A DNA stretch of 18,105 bases from Fibrobacterales bacterium. Its GTDB lineage: Bacteria; Fibrobacterota; Fibrobacteria; Fibrobacterales; Fibrobacteraceae. Shown piece by piece: positions 1 to 6,448 of the stretch. The stretch spans positions 1 through 18,105 of the forward strand of contig BNUP01000037.1 in the NCBI GenBank assembly GCA_025997455.1. The letters are read 5' to 3'. The position numbers and the translations under genes were made by a program. The notes under the pieces are model-generated. The model saw only the letters and a program-made list of their open reading frames with translations. It was not told where the DNA came from and ran no database searches. Each line of letters begins with the position of its first letter. Within the stretch, counting starts at the first letter, position 1.

Positions 1-1751
1 GCAATGATTTGCATTGGGTTTTTCCTCTGCATTTATTTTTACTCATCGCTACAATTTTTCTTCTTTATTTTGCAGTGCGAACTTGGACTGCAAATAAAAA
101 TTTAGCATTTTTAACTGCCGCAATTTTTGCCGCTCAACCCACTGCGCTTTTTCAATTCCGTTCCGCATCTATTGAACCGCTTTACACATTTTTATTTGCA
201 CTCTGCGTTTTTTTGTGGAAATGGGCTTGGGATAAAAACACCGTAAAGCATTGGGTTTTCTTTGCCCTAGCACTCGCATTTTTTGCACAGACAAGGCAGG
301 AGACGGTTTTTTGTTTGGGGGCATTTGTGTTTATGTCTCTGCCGAAAATTTTGGATAAAAAAGATTTTAAGGCTCCGATTTTTTTTGCGGTTATTTCGTT
401 TTTTTGCATTCCCGTTTTGCTTACGATTAGCCATTATCAGGGTTATAATTTTCAGGGCGGTGCGTTTAGCGCGCACGGACATTTCTTTGAGAACTTGCGG
501 CAGGCGTGGAATATAACGGTGAATACTCCGCTCGAAAACGGACTTTTGCGAAATCCTTTTTTAAGTTCGTTTAGCATTTTAACCGCCGCAGGCATAATAA
601 TTTTAATCGCAGGCTGTATAAAAACTTCACCCAAAAATATTAACAATACTCGTTTTATACTGTTATTTTTTGCATTATATTTTCCGCAAATATTTATGAT
701 TTTAGAAAATGTCTCTGGCGATTTGTCTATAGAAATAAACCAGAGATACACACTTGTAATGTTTCCTGCAATGGCTTTTTTCTCCGCGTTTGCAATTGAA
801 AAAGTGAGCAAACTTTTCCCGAAAGACAACCGAACTCTATTCGTTTTTATCGCGGCGGCTGTGCTTTGGGCGAACTCGTTGCAATATAAAACAAGTTTTG
901 AAAAAAATATAATGTATAACAGAAATCATTTAACAACCGAAGAACAGGAAATTTTGAAGTGGGTCTATTCCGATAAGGTCGGTGCTCAAAATAAACTATT
1001 CGTATATTCCCGCCCTTGGCATTTTATAGGCTATGGAATGTCTGCCGTTCATTACAACTCACTCACCCCGCAAAAACTCGAAGACTACATAAAAAAATAT
1101 AACGGCGAAGTATATTATATTCGCGGTCTCGATTGTTGGGATAGTCAAACTTATCACAAGAAGGCGGTTGAGCACAGAATAGCGAATGTTTGCGATAATT
1201 TTGAGAGAATTTTCCCGATGGATTTTGTGCATTCCGCAATTATCACAAATAATTACAGATTGGTTGTAGCAAAATTGAAGGCGGGCGGAATTGGAGAAAA
1301 TCCTTTTGTTGCAAAGAAGGTGAGTGTTGAATTGCCGAAAAATTCCAAGTGGCTCGGAGAACCTATTGAGAGCAGGCAGGATTGGGGAGCATTGCAGATA
1401 AATAAATCGGTAACGGGGCGACCTATAACTATCAATAAAAAGAGATATGAAAACGGAATAGGCACGCACGCGAACGGAATGTTGAGATATAACTTGAACG
1501 GCGAATACAAGCGGTTCACCGCGATTTTGGGACTTGACGAAAGTGAGTTTTGCAGTAACGGAGCGAGGGTGAAAATTTTTGGTGACGGAAAATTGTTATC
1601 CGATACGCAGAACTTAAAACCGAGTGAAGAATTTCAAGTAAATATTCCGCTACTCGGAGTTAAAGAATTGCTTTTCACAACTGATGCGCTTGGTGATATT
1701 GGTTGCGATCATATAGATATAGCGGTGCCTATTTTGTATGAAAAAGAATAA
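1..1751 (+). CDS. Membrane glycosyltransferase-like protein (GT-C type) with C-terminal NPCBM domain, 5' end missing
   Basis: The reading frame is open to the left edge, so the true start lies outside; the first in-window start-like codon is TTG at 9 and residues are numbered from it. Residues 1-290 are a run of hydrophobic segments separated by short polar loops, with a late QRYTLVMFPAMAF segment like those near the end of the membrane part of GT-C (GT39/ArnT-like) enzymes. Residues about 300-430 are soluble. Residues about 446-576 match the NPCBM carbohydrate-binding fold, with the hallmark ENGIGTHANG at 481-490 and GCDHIDIAVP near the end. Likely role: transfer of a lipid-linked sugar on the outer face of the inner membrane, with the NPCBM binding glycan. 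The catalytic acidic loop expected near the N-terminus is outside the window, so enzyme class is inferred. It overlaps the next gene by 14 bases. Confidence 0.7.
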   Translation, partial: NDLHWVFPLHLFLLIATIFLLYFAVRTWTANKNLAFLTAAIFAAQPTALFQFRSASIEPLYTFLFALCVFLWKWAWDKNTVKHWVFFALALAFFAQTRQETVFCLGAFVFMSLPKILDKKDFKAPIFFAVISFFCIPVLLTISHYQGYNFQGGAFSAHGHFFENLRQAWNITVNTPLENGLLRNPFLSSFSILTAAGIIILIAGCIKTSPKNINNTRFILLFFALYFPQIFMILENVSGDLSIEINQRYTLVMFPAMAFFSAFAIEKVSKLFPKDNRTLFVFIAAAVLWANSLQYKTSFEKNIMYNRNHLTTEEQEILKWVYSDKVGAQNKLFVYSRPWHFIGYGMSAVHYNSLTPQKLEDYIKKYNGEVYYIRGLDCWDSQTYHKKAVEHRIANVCDNFERIFPMDFVHSAIITNNYRLVVAKLKAGGIGENPFVAKKVSVELPKNSKWLGEPIESRQDWGALQINKSVTGRPITINKKRYENGIGTHANGMLRYNLNGEYKRFTAILGLDESEFCSNGARVKIFGDGKLLSDTQNLKPSEEFQVNIPLLGVKELLFTTDALGDIGCDHIDIAVPILYEKE

Positions 1752-2703
1752 GATACTAATTATTTTTTTCCTTTCAACTCTTGCTTTTGCACAGAATAAC
1801 ACGGGCGTTTTCGCAATAGACACTCTGCCCATTTACGATTGGGACATAAAAACCGAACGAAATTCACTTCCGCTCACGCTTGGCTTATCGCTCGCAATTC
1901 CGGGCGGCGGGCAATTTTATACAAAACATTTCACGCGGGGCGGCTTTTTATTCGCAATTGAAGGTGCTTTAATTTACGAGGCATTTTACAATAAACCGAG
2001 ACAGAATGAGGATTTCAATAAAAAAATAAACGCATTTAAAGATTCGGTTGCACTCTACCAAAATCTTTTAACGCAGTTTGCAGATTCAACCGACAGCGTG
2101 CATTTTCAAACAGGCGATACGGCACTTTGGCAATCACAAACTAAATCTTATAATTACGAGGCGAATAAAGTGGATTCCAAAAAACGAGCGGCACGGGATT
2201 TGTTGCATTCCGAGTTGGCGTGGCTTGCAGGCTTGCATATTTACGGACTTTTTGATGCTTACGGAATTTGGCGAAATAATCAGGGGCACAGCGTTGAAAC
2301 TCACACTGCATTTTCGGCAATTTGGCGGGCGGCAGTTTTTCCGGGTTGGGGGCAACTCTACAACGATGAATACGGAAAGGCGGGTTTGCTCTATATGGGA
2401 ATTTTTGGAAGTGCGGTGAGTTTTTGGTCTCGGCAAAAGATGGTGGAATACCATTTGGAAAGGTTACACGCGGCACAGGCGGAAGAAAATTTATCGGAAA
2501 TTGCACAGGAAAAAGAGGATATTTTATTTTTTCGCAAAAAACGGAATCAATATATTTGGGCGATCTCTCTGTTCTACATATATTCAATAGCAGATGCCGC
2601 AGTTGATGCAATGCTCCACGATTTTGACAGTCCCGCTTATTTTGTGCTTTCACCGACCGATTTTTTTAAGGGAATAAAGGCGGAGGCGGGGTTTCAGTTT
2701 TAA
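1738..2703 (+). CDS. Secreted DUF5683-like envelope protein
   Basis: A 321-residue protein with a Lys-rich signal peptide (residues 1-18, cleavage after AFA). Two similar hydrophobic modules each carry a Pro-Gly-x-Gly-Gln-x-Tyr motif: PGGGQFYTKHFTRGG at 55-69 and PGWGQLYNDEYGKAG at 202-216. The second resembles the conserved core of DUF5683, seen in envelope proteins of Bacteroidota and Fibrobacterota, and the first looks like a duplicated copy. Residues about 85-155 and 235-270 are charged and probably helical. The C-terminus ends in Phe (GFQF). The ATG lies inside the upstream glycosyltransferase gene (14-base overlap) and has no clear Shine-Dalgarno sequence, suggesting translational coupling. 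Molecular function is unknown; a cell-envelope role is inferred from the signal peptide and partner gene. Confidence 0.72.
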   Translation: MKKNKILIIFFLSTLAFAQNNTGVFAIDTLPIYDWDIKTERNSLPLTLGLSLAIPGGGQFYTKHFTRGGFLFAIEGALIYEAFYNKPRQNEDFNKKINAFKDSVALYQNLLTQFADSTDSVHFQTGDTALWQSQTKSYNYEANKVDSKKRAARDLLHSELAWLAGLHIYGLFDAYGIWRNNQGHSVETHTAFSAIWRAAVFPGWGQLYNDEYGKAGLLYMGIFGSAVSFWSRQKMVEYHLERLHAAQAEENLSEIAQEKEDILFFRKKRNQYIWAISLFYIYSIADAAVDAMLHDFDSPAYFVLSPTDFFKGIKAEAGFQF

Positions 2704-2745
2704 GTTTCATTCACTTTTATCTACCGCCAAATTATGGGAATCTCT

Positions 2746-2787
2746 AAAAACTCCTCTAAATCATAATTTTGCAAAATTGGAGTTTTT
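2746..2787. terminator. Candidate bidirectional terminator hairpin
   Basis: The arms AAAAACTCC (2746-2754) and GGAGTTTTT (2779-2787) pair perfectly over 9 bases, and the loop holds a second palindrome, AATTTTGCAAAATT. The A/T arms provide a T-run at the 3' side on either strand. It lies between genes converging from left (ending 2703) and right (ending 2990 or 2863), where a shared terminator would be expected. Confidence 0.5.
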
Positions 2788-2850
2788 GTGTTTAAAAACG
2801 GAGTTAGTTTTTTTGCGACAACTAACGGCTATAAACAGGCGAAACTGCAT
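2761..2850 (-). CDS. Possible 29-residue mini-ORF with strong Shine-Dalgarno
   Basis: On the minus strand an ATG at 2850 is preceded by AAGGAGGGG at near-ideal spacing and opens a 29-codon frame ending in TGA at 2761. The product would start MQFRLFIAVS and be basic (several Lys and Arg). The last codons run into the candidate terminator hairpin. The ribosome-binding site is the only real support; no family is recognised, and the peptide may be a decay product of the same locus as the 32-residue ORF just upstream. Confidence 0.22.
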   Translation of the reverse strand: MQFRLFIAVSCRKKTNSVFKHKNSNFAKL

Positions 2851-2862
2851 TTTGCCCCTCCT

Positions 2863-2961
2863 TTATCCATAGGAAACTATAGTGCTTTCCTTTTTTTGGA
2901 CAAGATTTGCGAATGTGCTCATAGCACACAACAGAAACAAAAAAAGGACGATTTTTTTCAT
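2863..2961 (-). CDS. Putative 32-residue secreted peptide
   Basis: This ORF begins 28 bases after the thioredoxin gene on the same strand. ATG at 2961 follows AGGGAG with 6 bases between, a good Shine-Dalgarno. The product has a textbook signal peptide: MKK, a hydrophobic stretch rich in Leu and Phe, then STFA as a likely cleavage site, leaving about 14 residues (NLVQKKESTIVSYG). The signal-peptide style matches the neighbouring thioredoxin. It ends within a TATAGTTTCCTA element resembling repeats elsewhere in the window, so it may be a gene whose 3' part was replaced, rather than a naturally tiny protein. Function unknown. Confidence 0.42.
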   Translation of the reverse strand: MKKIVLFLFLLCAMSTFANLVQKKESTIVSYG

Positions 2962-2989
2962 ACCTAACTCCCTGATTGTAAAATAACTT

Positions 2990-3469
2990 CTAATTTTTCC
3001 CCTGTTCTTTTGATTTTATCGCATTTAAGAATCTTAAAAACGGTCTTTTCTTATAGTCGCCAATTGAAAGATGCCGAATATCACCCTTTTCTCTGCCTAC
3101 AACCGCAAAGGCAGGCACGCCGCCGAGTTCCCAATTTCTCACGCAGGTTGGGGTTAGTAATCGTTCGCCCTCACATAAAATTGTGTCTTTTTTCTCAATG
3201 TCAAGTTTCACAAAGTGAAAATTCGATTTGAGTTCGCTAAGCACTTCGGGGTCGCGAAAAACGGTCTTTTCCATTTCGTGGCAGGGAATGCACCATTTGG
3301 CATAGAACTCGATGAGAACAATTTTCTTGTCTTCCTTTGCCTCATCTAAAGCCTCGCCGTAAGAGAGCCAAGGAATATTCTCCAACTGTGCAGAATCCAC
3401 GATTATGGCGCTATTTTGAGCAAATACCGCAGCACACAATAACGATAAAAATGTTGTAATCTTTTTCAT
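2990..3469 (-). CDS. Periplasmic thioredoxin-fold protein (WCxPC)
   Basis: A 159-residue protein with an N-terminal signal peptide (residues 1-17, cleavage near VFA-QNS), so it should act in the periplasm. The thioredoxin active site is FYAKWCIPC (55-63, Cys60 and Cys63), followed by the helix HEMEKTVF and the cis-Pro loop GGVPAF (117-121). The Lys-Trp-Cys-x-x-Cys style and the FRDPEVLSEL segment resemble the DsbD C-terminal/Thioredoxin_7 group, which reduce disulfides or accept electrons in the periplasm. A second Cys pair, Cys99 and Cys109, flanks a loop before the cis-Pro and could form a structural or regulatory disulfide. The ATG directly abuts the stop of the upstream lipoprotein gene, with GAGGA inside that gene as ribosome-binding site, so the two are co-translated. 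The physiological partner is not visible. Confidence 0.85.
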   Translation of the reverse strand: MKKITTFLSLLCAAVFAQNSAIIVDSAQLENIPWLSYGEALDEAKEDKKIVLIEFYAKWCIPCHEMEKTVFRDPEVLSELKSNFHFVKLDIEKKDTILCEGERLLTPTCVRNWELGGVPAFAVVGREKGDIRHLSIGDYKKRPFLRFLNAIKSKEQGKN

Positions 3470-3805
3470 TTAATCCTCTTTTGTTAGAGTTTGTTCCAAA
3501 TTAAGCGTATCCAAAACTGCAATAACTGAGTTTTGAAAAATTTTCCAACCATCTACATTCTTTTTTATTATATCCAATTTATTCTCAAATTCAACCGAAT
3601 TCGTATTGTGCCGTTCAAAAATTTTCTGCCGTTCAACTGCACCTATTTCTGCATCGCCAAATTCCACTTCCGCAATTCGCAACTCCGCATAAAGCCTTGC
3701 AAAATCGCTACTTGCAGTCTCCATTTTTTCGCACGATGCAACTAAAAAGCACAATGCAAAACCTGCCGCAGAGCACAGCACATAAAATTTCCCGAATATA
3801 CCCAC
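3470..3805 (-). CDS. Small helical lipoprotein, unknown function
   Basis: A 111-residue protein whose N-terminus has a hydrophobic segment ending in a lipobox, FLVASC (Cys25), predicting lipidation. The rest (about 26-111) is rich in Glu, Lys, Leu and Ala and probably helical, without a family I recognise. The start is GTG at 3805; TAAGG sits immediately before it, closer than usual. GTG at codon 9 (3781) is an alternative but would drop Lys6, the only positive charge of the signal region, so the longer form is preferred. The stop abuts the ATG of the periplasmic thioredoxin, so the two form one unit; a shared envelope task is an inference. Confidence 0.68.
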   Translation of the reverse strand: MGIFGKFYVLCSAAGFALCFLVASCEKMETASSDFARLYAELRIAEVEFGDAEIGAVERQKIFERHNTNSVEFENKLDIIKKNVDGWKIFQNSVIAVLDTLNLEQTLTKED

Positions 3806-3852
3806 CCTTAATAATATATATTATTTTTTCAAAAAGCGGAATGTTTTTCTAT

Positions 3853-3896
3853 AGATAACCTCTATTAACCTCATAAGTGGTTGATAGAGGTTATCT
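3853..3896. repeat. Long perfect-stem palindrome (TATAGAGGTT family)
   Basis: AGATAACCTCTATTAACC pairs with GGTTGATAGAGGTTATCT across an 8-base loop (TCATAAGT), an 18-base stem with one G-T wobble. No T-run follows on either strand, so a classical intrinsic terminator is unlikely. The right arm contains GATAGAGGTTATCTAA, close to TATAGAGGTTACCTAA at 6407-6422 and TATAGAGGTTTCCT at 7663-7676. It lies between the end of the FGE-like lipoprotein gene and the start of the small lipoprotein gene. Confidence 0.7.
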
Positions 3897-3900
3897 AAGC

Positions 3901-3927
3901 GACACGGGCAACCGGTGGTCGCCCCTA
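3901..3927 (-). repeat. TAGGGGC-family intergenic palindromic repeat
   Basis: Read on the minus strand this is TATAGGGGCGACCACCGG followed by TTGCCCGTG: a TAGGGGC head, a short internal palindrome (ACCACCGGT) and a complementary GCCC tail. It is the same style as the copies at 6209-6298, 12260-12287 and 17255-17281. The TAG of its head is the stop codon of the FGE-like lipoprotein gene. Confidence 0.6.
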
Positions 3928-6147
3928 TAATCTACTGCAACACCTAAAGCCAACGCTCGATTCTATAAAAGTTTCCTCAGCATTCACTTTTTGCGTTCCC
4001 AAAATCAAAACGACTCGTTTTTCCTTAAAAGTGTAGTTTAAGCCCCGCCAGAGTTCTTTAAGCCATTCCTCGCGCCCGCGCCGCATAAATTCCGCATTAT
4101 CTACAAAATCCTCGCCGAGTTCAACCCCACCCTTGCTCGATAAATTGTAAATTAAAATTGTATCTGTAAAAGAAACCGAATAAAGCGTTCTAAGGGTGTC
4201 CCGCACGAGCAAAGTGTCTATTCTGGATCCGTTCCTATATAAATACACGCTGTCCTGTGTCCATTTCGGGCGGATTCTGGTAGGGGTTGCCTTAATTTTG
4301 CATTGAGCGAGTTCCGTTCGCGATGCACCTTCAAAAATCATATAACTTGTGCCTTTCAAAATCGGGGTTTCCTTTCCCGTGGAATCTTTACCTTTAACCC
4401 ATTCCTGCAACTGACCGGGCAAGTCCCTTACACCGTCGGGGCTTGTGCATATTTTTTTGCGCAAATTCGGAGAAATTGCCCCCAAAGAATCGCCTGTTCC
4501 CGCACCGCAATAACGAAACAAAAATTCAGACGGTAAAAATCCTTTTTCTTCAATAACGCCATAAGATGATTTTCCGCTGTTGCAAGCCGCATTCCATTCA
4601 TCTTCCGTGCATAAATCATAACCTTCATCTTTGCAAGTTGAAACCGCCTCTCCGTATAAAACAGCGTGCAAAAACTCGCCATCCGCACTTGTGCCACCGC
4701 CCGCACTCGCCGAATGCTCAAATTTTTCCATACAGAACACGGTGGAATCCCTTTTCACGGGAACAAAATTCGGAGGGCAATCCGTTTGAAACGCCCAACC
4801 TTTGGAAAGTGCAACCGTATCTATCCACGCCGCAGAGTAATGCCCGGAAAAATCTACTGCTCTAATTCTCAAAATAAGTGTGTCATTGTGAACTACCCAA
4901 CGAAGAGTATCACTTACATAAATTCCGTTTGTATTTGCCTGCATAACGCTATCCGCAAGGCTGTATCTCTTGCCGTAATAATCATCGCCAATCACCGAAA
5001 TTCTCGGCACGCTTTCCCAAGTTTTACCGTTCCACTGCTCCACAATATAAGTTTGTACTTCCCGAAAACTCGAACACGAACTCTGCGAACAACCCTTAAT
5101 TAAAGGGTCTATGCTCCTCTCCCAAAACAGAATTAAGCGATTTGAATCGAGGCGTGGCAACCCATCGTTGCTGTCGGCATATAGGAAGAATTTATCCGTA
5201 ATTAAAGGTGCAATGGAATCCGTTGTGGCTATCACCCGACCGCCGCTTTCCGCACTTGACGGATTTCCCGCACTGTCCCATGCCACTATTGAAACGCTGT
5301 AAGAATGCTCCGGTTTTAAGCCGAGAATTTCCAACTTCCAATTATTGTTCTCGGAATTTTCACTGTCAAAACCCTTGCCGTCGAGAAGTGCAAATCGTAA
5401 AATTCTTGCATTTTTACTATCGGTCGCCTCAAGAGCAACCGCCCTTCCGTTATTTTTGAATCGATAGAACTTTCGCAAATCAGCAGAGGAAATTGCATTC
5501 CCCGCAAGCGAGGCAGAAACTTTTGCCTCACGAATATCTTCTGCCGCATCTTGTGCCGTAATCACCACATTATAGCCTGCTATCGCTCCGTTTAGCACAT
5601 CGGGGAAATAAAAATCGCGTTGGTCTGCGGGGCGCATAAAATCTATCCAAATTCTGTTCGCCGATGCGGAGTCATTGAATTGCACTATCGCAGGGGCAAT
5701 ATCATCACCGAAATATATGTATAAATGCTGAACCGCTCCTTGGTCTCCGCTTTTATACTTCGCCCAAATAGCCAAATGAACGCTGTCCCGTTCCAAATAT
5801 TTGGAGATCAATTCCGTTAAATTAAGTGAATCTCCCTCGCCTTTCCCGCTGTAAGCAACTGCCGTTCCCGCATTCATCTGTGCCTGTGAAATATTCTGTG
5901 CCGAATCCTTTACCGTGAGTGTATCGAGCCATATATAGTAGGTTTCCAAATTGTTGTGCTCTATGGGATGCCGCCATTGCAATAAATAACACGCCGTTCC
6001 GGGTTTGAATGTCCCGTCTGCACATCGCGGAGTCACCGAAACATCGAGAACCGTTCTCTCAAAGGGAAAATTTGCCCCGCTGCTATCATCCGAACAAGCG
6101 TAAAAAAGCACGCCGATGATAAGAGTTAAAAAAAGACGGAAGGGCAT
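3925..6147 (-). CDS. Large lipoprotein: fibronectin-III-like modules plus C-terminal FGE-sulfatase-like domain
   Basis: The frame is open upstream to 6402, but that extension translates tandem repeats. The ATG at 6147 begins a lipoprotein signal (LFLTLIIGVLFYAC, Cys18) and gives 740 residues. Residues about 33-150, 152-310 and 312-449 look like beta-sandwich, fibronectin-III-like modules (for example GLKPEHSYSVSIVAWDSAGN at 276-295). Residues about 455-740 carry the skeleton of the formylglycine-generating-enzyme/SUMF fold in order: FVPVKRDSTVFCMEKFEHS (461-479), LCTEDEWNAAC (512-522), GVRDLPGQLQEWV (572-584), LKGTSYM (597-603) and VGFRCC (732-737). A roughly 100-residue insertion precedes the last motif, and I do not see the catalytic Cys pair of true FGE, so a structural or ligand-binding role at the cell surface is more likely than sulfatase activation. 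A TTTTCTACCTT promoter lies 9 bases upstream with no Shine-Dalgarno. The stop codon lies in a repeat. Confidence 0.75.
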   Translation of the reverse strand: MPFRLFLTLIIGVLFYACSDDSSGANFPFERTVLDVSVTPRCADGTFKPGTACYLLQWRHPIEHNNLETYYIWLDTLTVKDSAQNISQAQMNAGTAVAYSGKGEGDSLNLTELISKYLERDSVHLAIWAKYKSGDQGAVQHLYIYFGDDIAPAIVQFNDSASANRIWIDFMRPADQRDFYFPDVLNGAIAGYNVVITAQDAAEDIREAKVSASLAGNAISSADLRKFYRFKNNGRAVALEATDSKNARILRFALLDGKGFDSENSENNNWKLEILGLKPEHSYSVSIVAWDSAGNPSSAESGGRVIATTDSIAPLITDKFFLYADSNDGLPRLDSNRLILFWERSIDPLIKGCSQSSCSSFREVQTYIVEQWNGKTWESVPRISVIGDDYYGKRYSLADSVMQANTNGIYVSDTLRWVVHNDTLILRIRAVDFSGHYSAAWIDTVALSKGWAFQTDCPPNFVPVKRDSTVFCMEKFEHSASAGGGTSADGEFLHAVLYGEAVSTCKDEGYDLCTEDEWNAACNSGKSSYGVIEEKGFLPSEFLFRYCGAGTGDSLGAISPNLRKKICTSPDGVRDLPGQLQEWVKGKDSTGKETPILKGTSYMIFEGASRTELAQCKIKATPTRIRPKWTQDSVYLYRNGSRIDTLLVRDTLRTLYSVSFTDTILIYNLSSKGGVELGEDFVDNAEFMRRGREEWLKELWRGLNYTFKEKRVVLILGTQKVNAEETFIESSVGFRCCSRL

Positions 6148-6165
6148 TTGGGGAAGGTAGAAAAG
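6148..6165 (-). promoter_or_regulatory. Predicted leaderless promoter of the FGE-like lipoprotein gene
   Basis: Read on the minus strand: CTTTTCTACCTTCCCCAA then ATG. Taking TACCTT (6154-6159) as the -10 box (TAnnnT), the transcript start would fall six bases downstream on the A of the ATG. No purine-rich Shine-Dalgarno is present. The same arrangement occurs at 6431, 12176 and 12391. Confidence 0.5.
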
Positions 6166-6166
6166 T

Positions 6167-6236
6167 GGGGTGTGGCGTGTGGGGTGTGGGGGAAGGGAGA
6201 GGGGAATTGTAGGGGCGTGGTTTTTAACCCGCCCTT
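6167..6236 (+). repeat. G-rich compound repeat, copy 1
   Basis: It has two blocks shared with 12212-12287: a G-rich block (6167-6191, built from GGGGTGTGG and GTGTGGGG) and an exact 35-base block (6202-6236) beginning GGGAATTGTAGGGGCGTGG and ending AACCCGCCCTT, which is itself a TAGGGGC-type hairpin. The spacer between blocks differs. The G-runs from 6181 to 6204 satisfy a G-quadruplex pattern. Both copies lie directly upstream of a minus-strand gene start with a TTTCTAC promoter. Confidence 0.8.
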
Positions 6237-6239
6237 CCG

Positions 6240-6298
6240 TAGGGGCGAATATTATTCGCCCGTTTGTAGGGGCGGGTTTTAATAAGTATAGCCGCCCA
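6240..6298 (+). repeat. Two further TAGGGGC-family palindromes
   Basis: The first copy (6240-6262) has GGGCGAAT and ATTCGCCC arms around ATT. The second (6267-6298) has GGGCGG paired with CCGCCC across a loop that is the start of the 60-base tandem repeat. With the copy at 6209-6236, three TAGGGGC hairpins are stacked head to tail here. Confidence 0.6.
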
Positions 6299-6410
6299 AT
6301 TAAAAAGAAATCGTGATAATCTGTATAAACTATGGCGGACAATAAGTATAGCCGCCCAATTAAAAAGAAATTGAGATAATCTGTATAAACTATGGCGGAC
6401 AATAAGTATA
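6281..6410 (+). repeat. 60-base tandem repeat, two full copies and a 10-base stub
   Basis: The copies at 6281-6340 and 6341-6400 differ only at two positions (6312/6372 and 6314/6374). A third begins at 6401 and is identical for 10 bases (AATAAGTATA) before switching to GAGGTTACCT. Each junction contains GGCGG-ACAATAAGTATAG-CCGCC, a short hairpin. There are no variable spacers, so it is not CRISPR. The frame is open on the minus strand, which falsely extends the lipoprotein ORF. Confidence 0.9.
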
Positions 6411-6422
6411 GAGGTTACCTAA
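6407..6422 (+). repeat. TATAGAGGTTACCTAA element, left of the ATPase gene
   Basis: It is in direct orientation with TATAGAGGTTTCCT at 7663-7676 (13 of 14 identical), so the ATPase gene lies between them. A related sequence forms the palindrome at 3853-3896. Its GGTTACC part lies roughly 16-17 bases upstream of the TACATT box and may also act as a -35 region. Confidence 0.5.
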
Positions 6423-6430
6423 TGTGAAAA

Positions 6431-6448
6431 TTTTTCTACATTTAACTT
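6431..6448 (+). promoter_or_regulatory. Predicted leaderless promoter of the ATPase gene
   Basis: TTTTTCTACATTTAACTT precedes the ATG. TACATT (6437-6442) as -10 box puts the transcript start six bases downstream, on A6449 of the start codon. There is no Shine-Dalgarno. Confidence 0.5.

Noticed and set aside
452..829. 125-codon minus-strand ORF, and other long antisense ORFs over the glycosyltransferase, DUF5683-like, MetH and Ffh genes
   Set aside because: Each is a shadow of a clearly coding frame and has no recognisable family.
3810..3825. 16-base palindrome AATAATATATATTATT as an operator
   Set aside because: It is pure A/T in an AT-rich gap and could arise by chance; no regulator gene or second copy was seen.
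6148..6402. N-terminal extension of the large lipoprotein ORF, with a duplicated 20-residue motif
   Set aside because: It is a translation of the 60-base tandem repeat and TAGGGGC repeats; the lipoprotein signal starts at the ATG at 6147.
6281..6410. CRISPR array
   Set aside because: The repeats are directly contiguous and the whole 60-base unit is repeated; there are no variable spacers and no cas genes.
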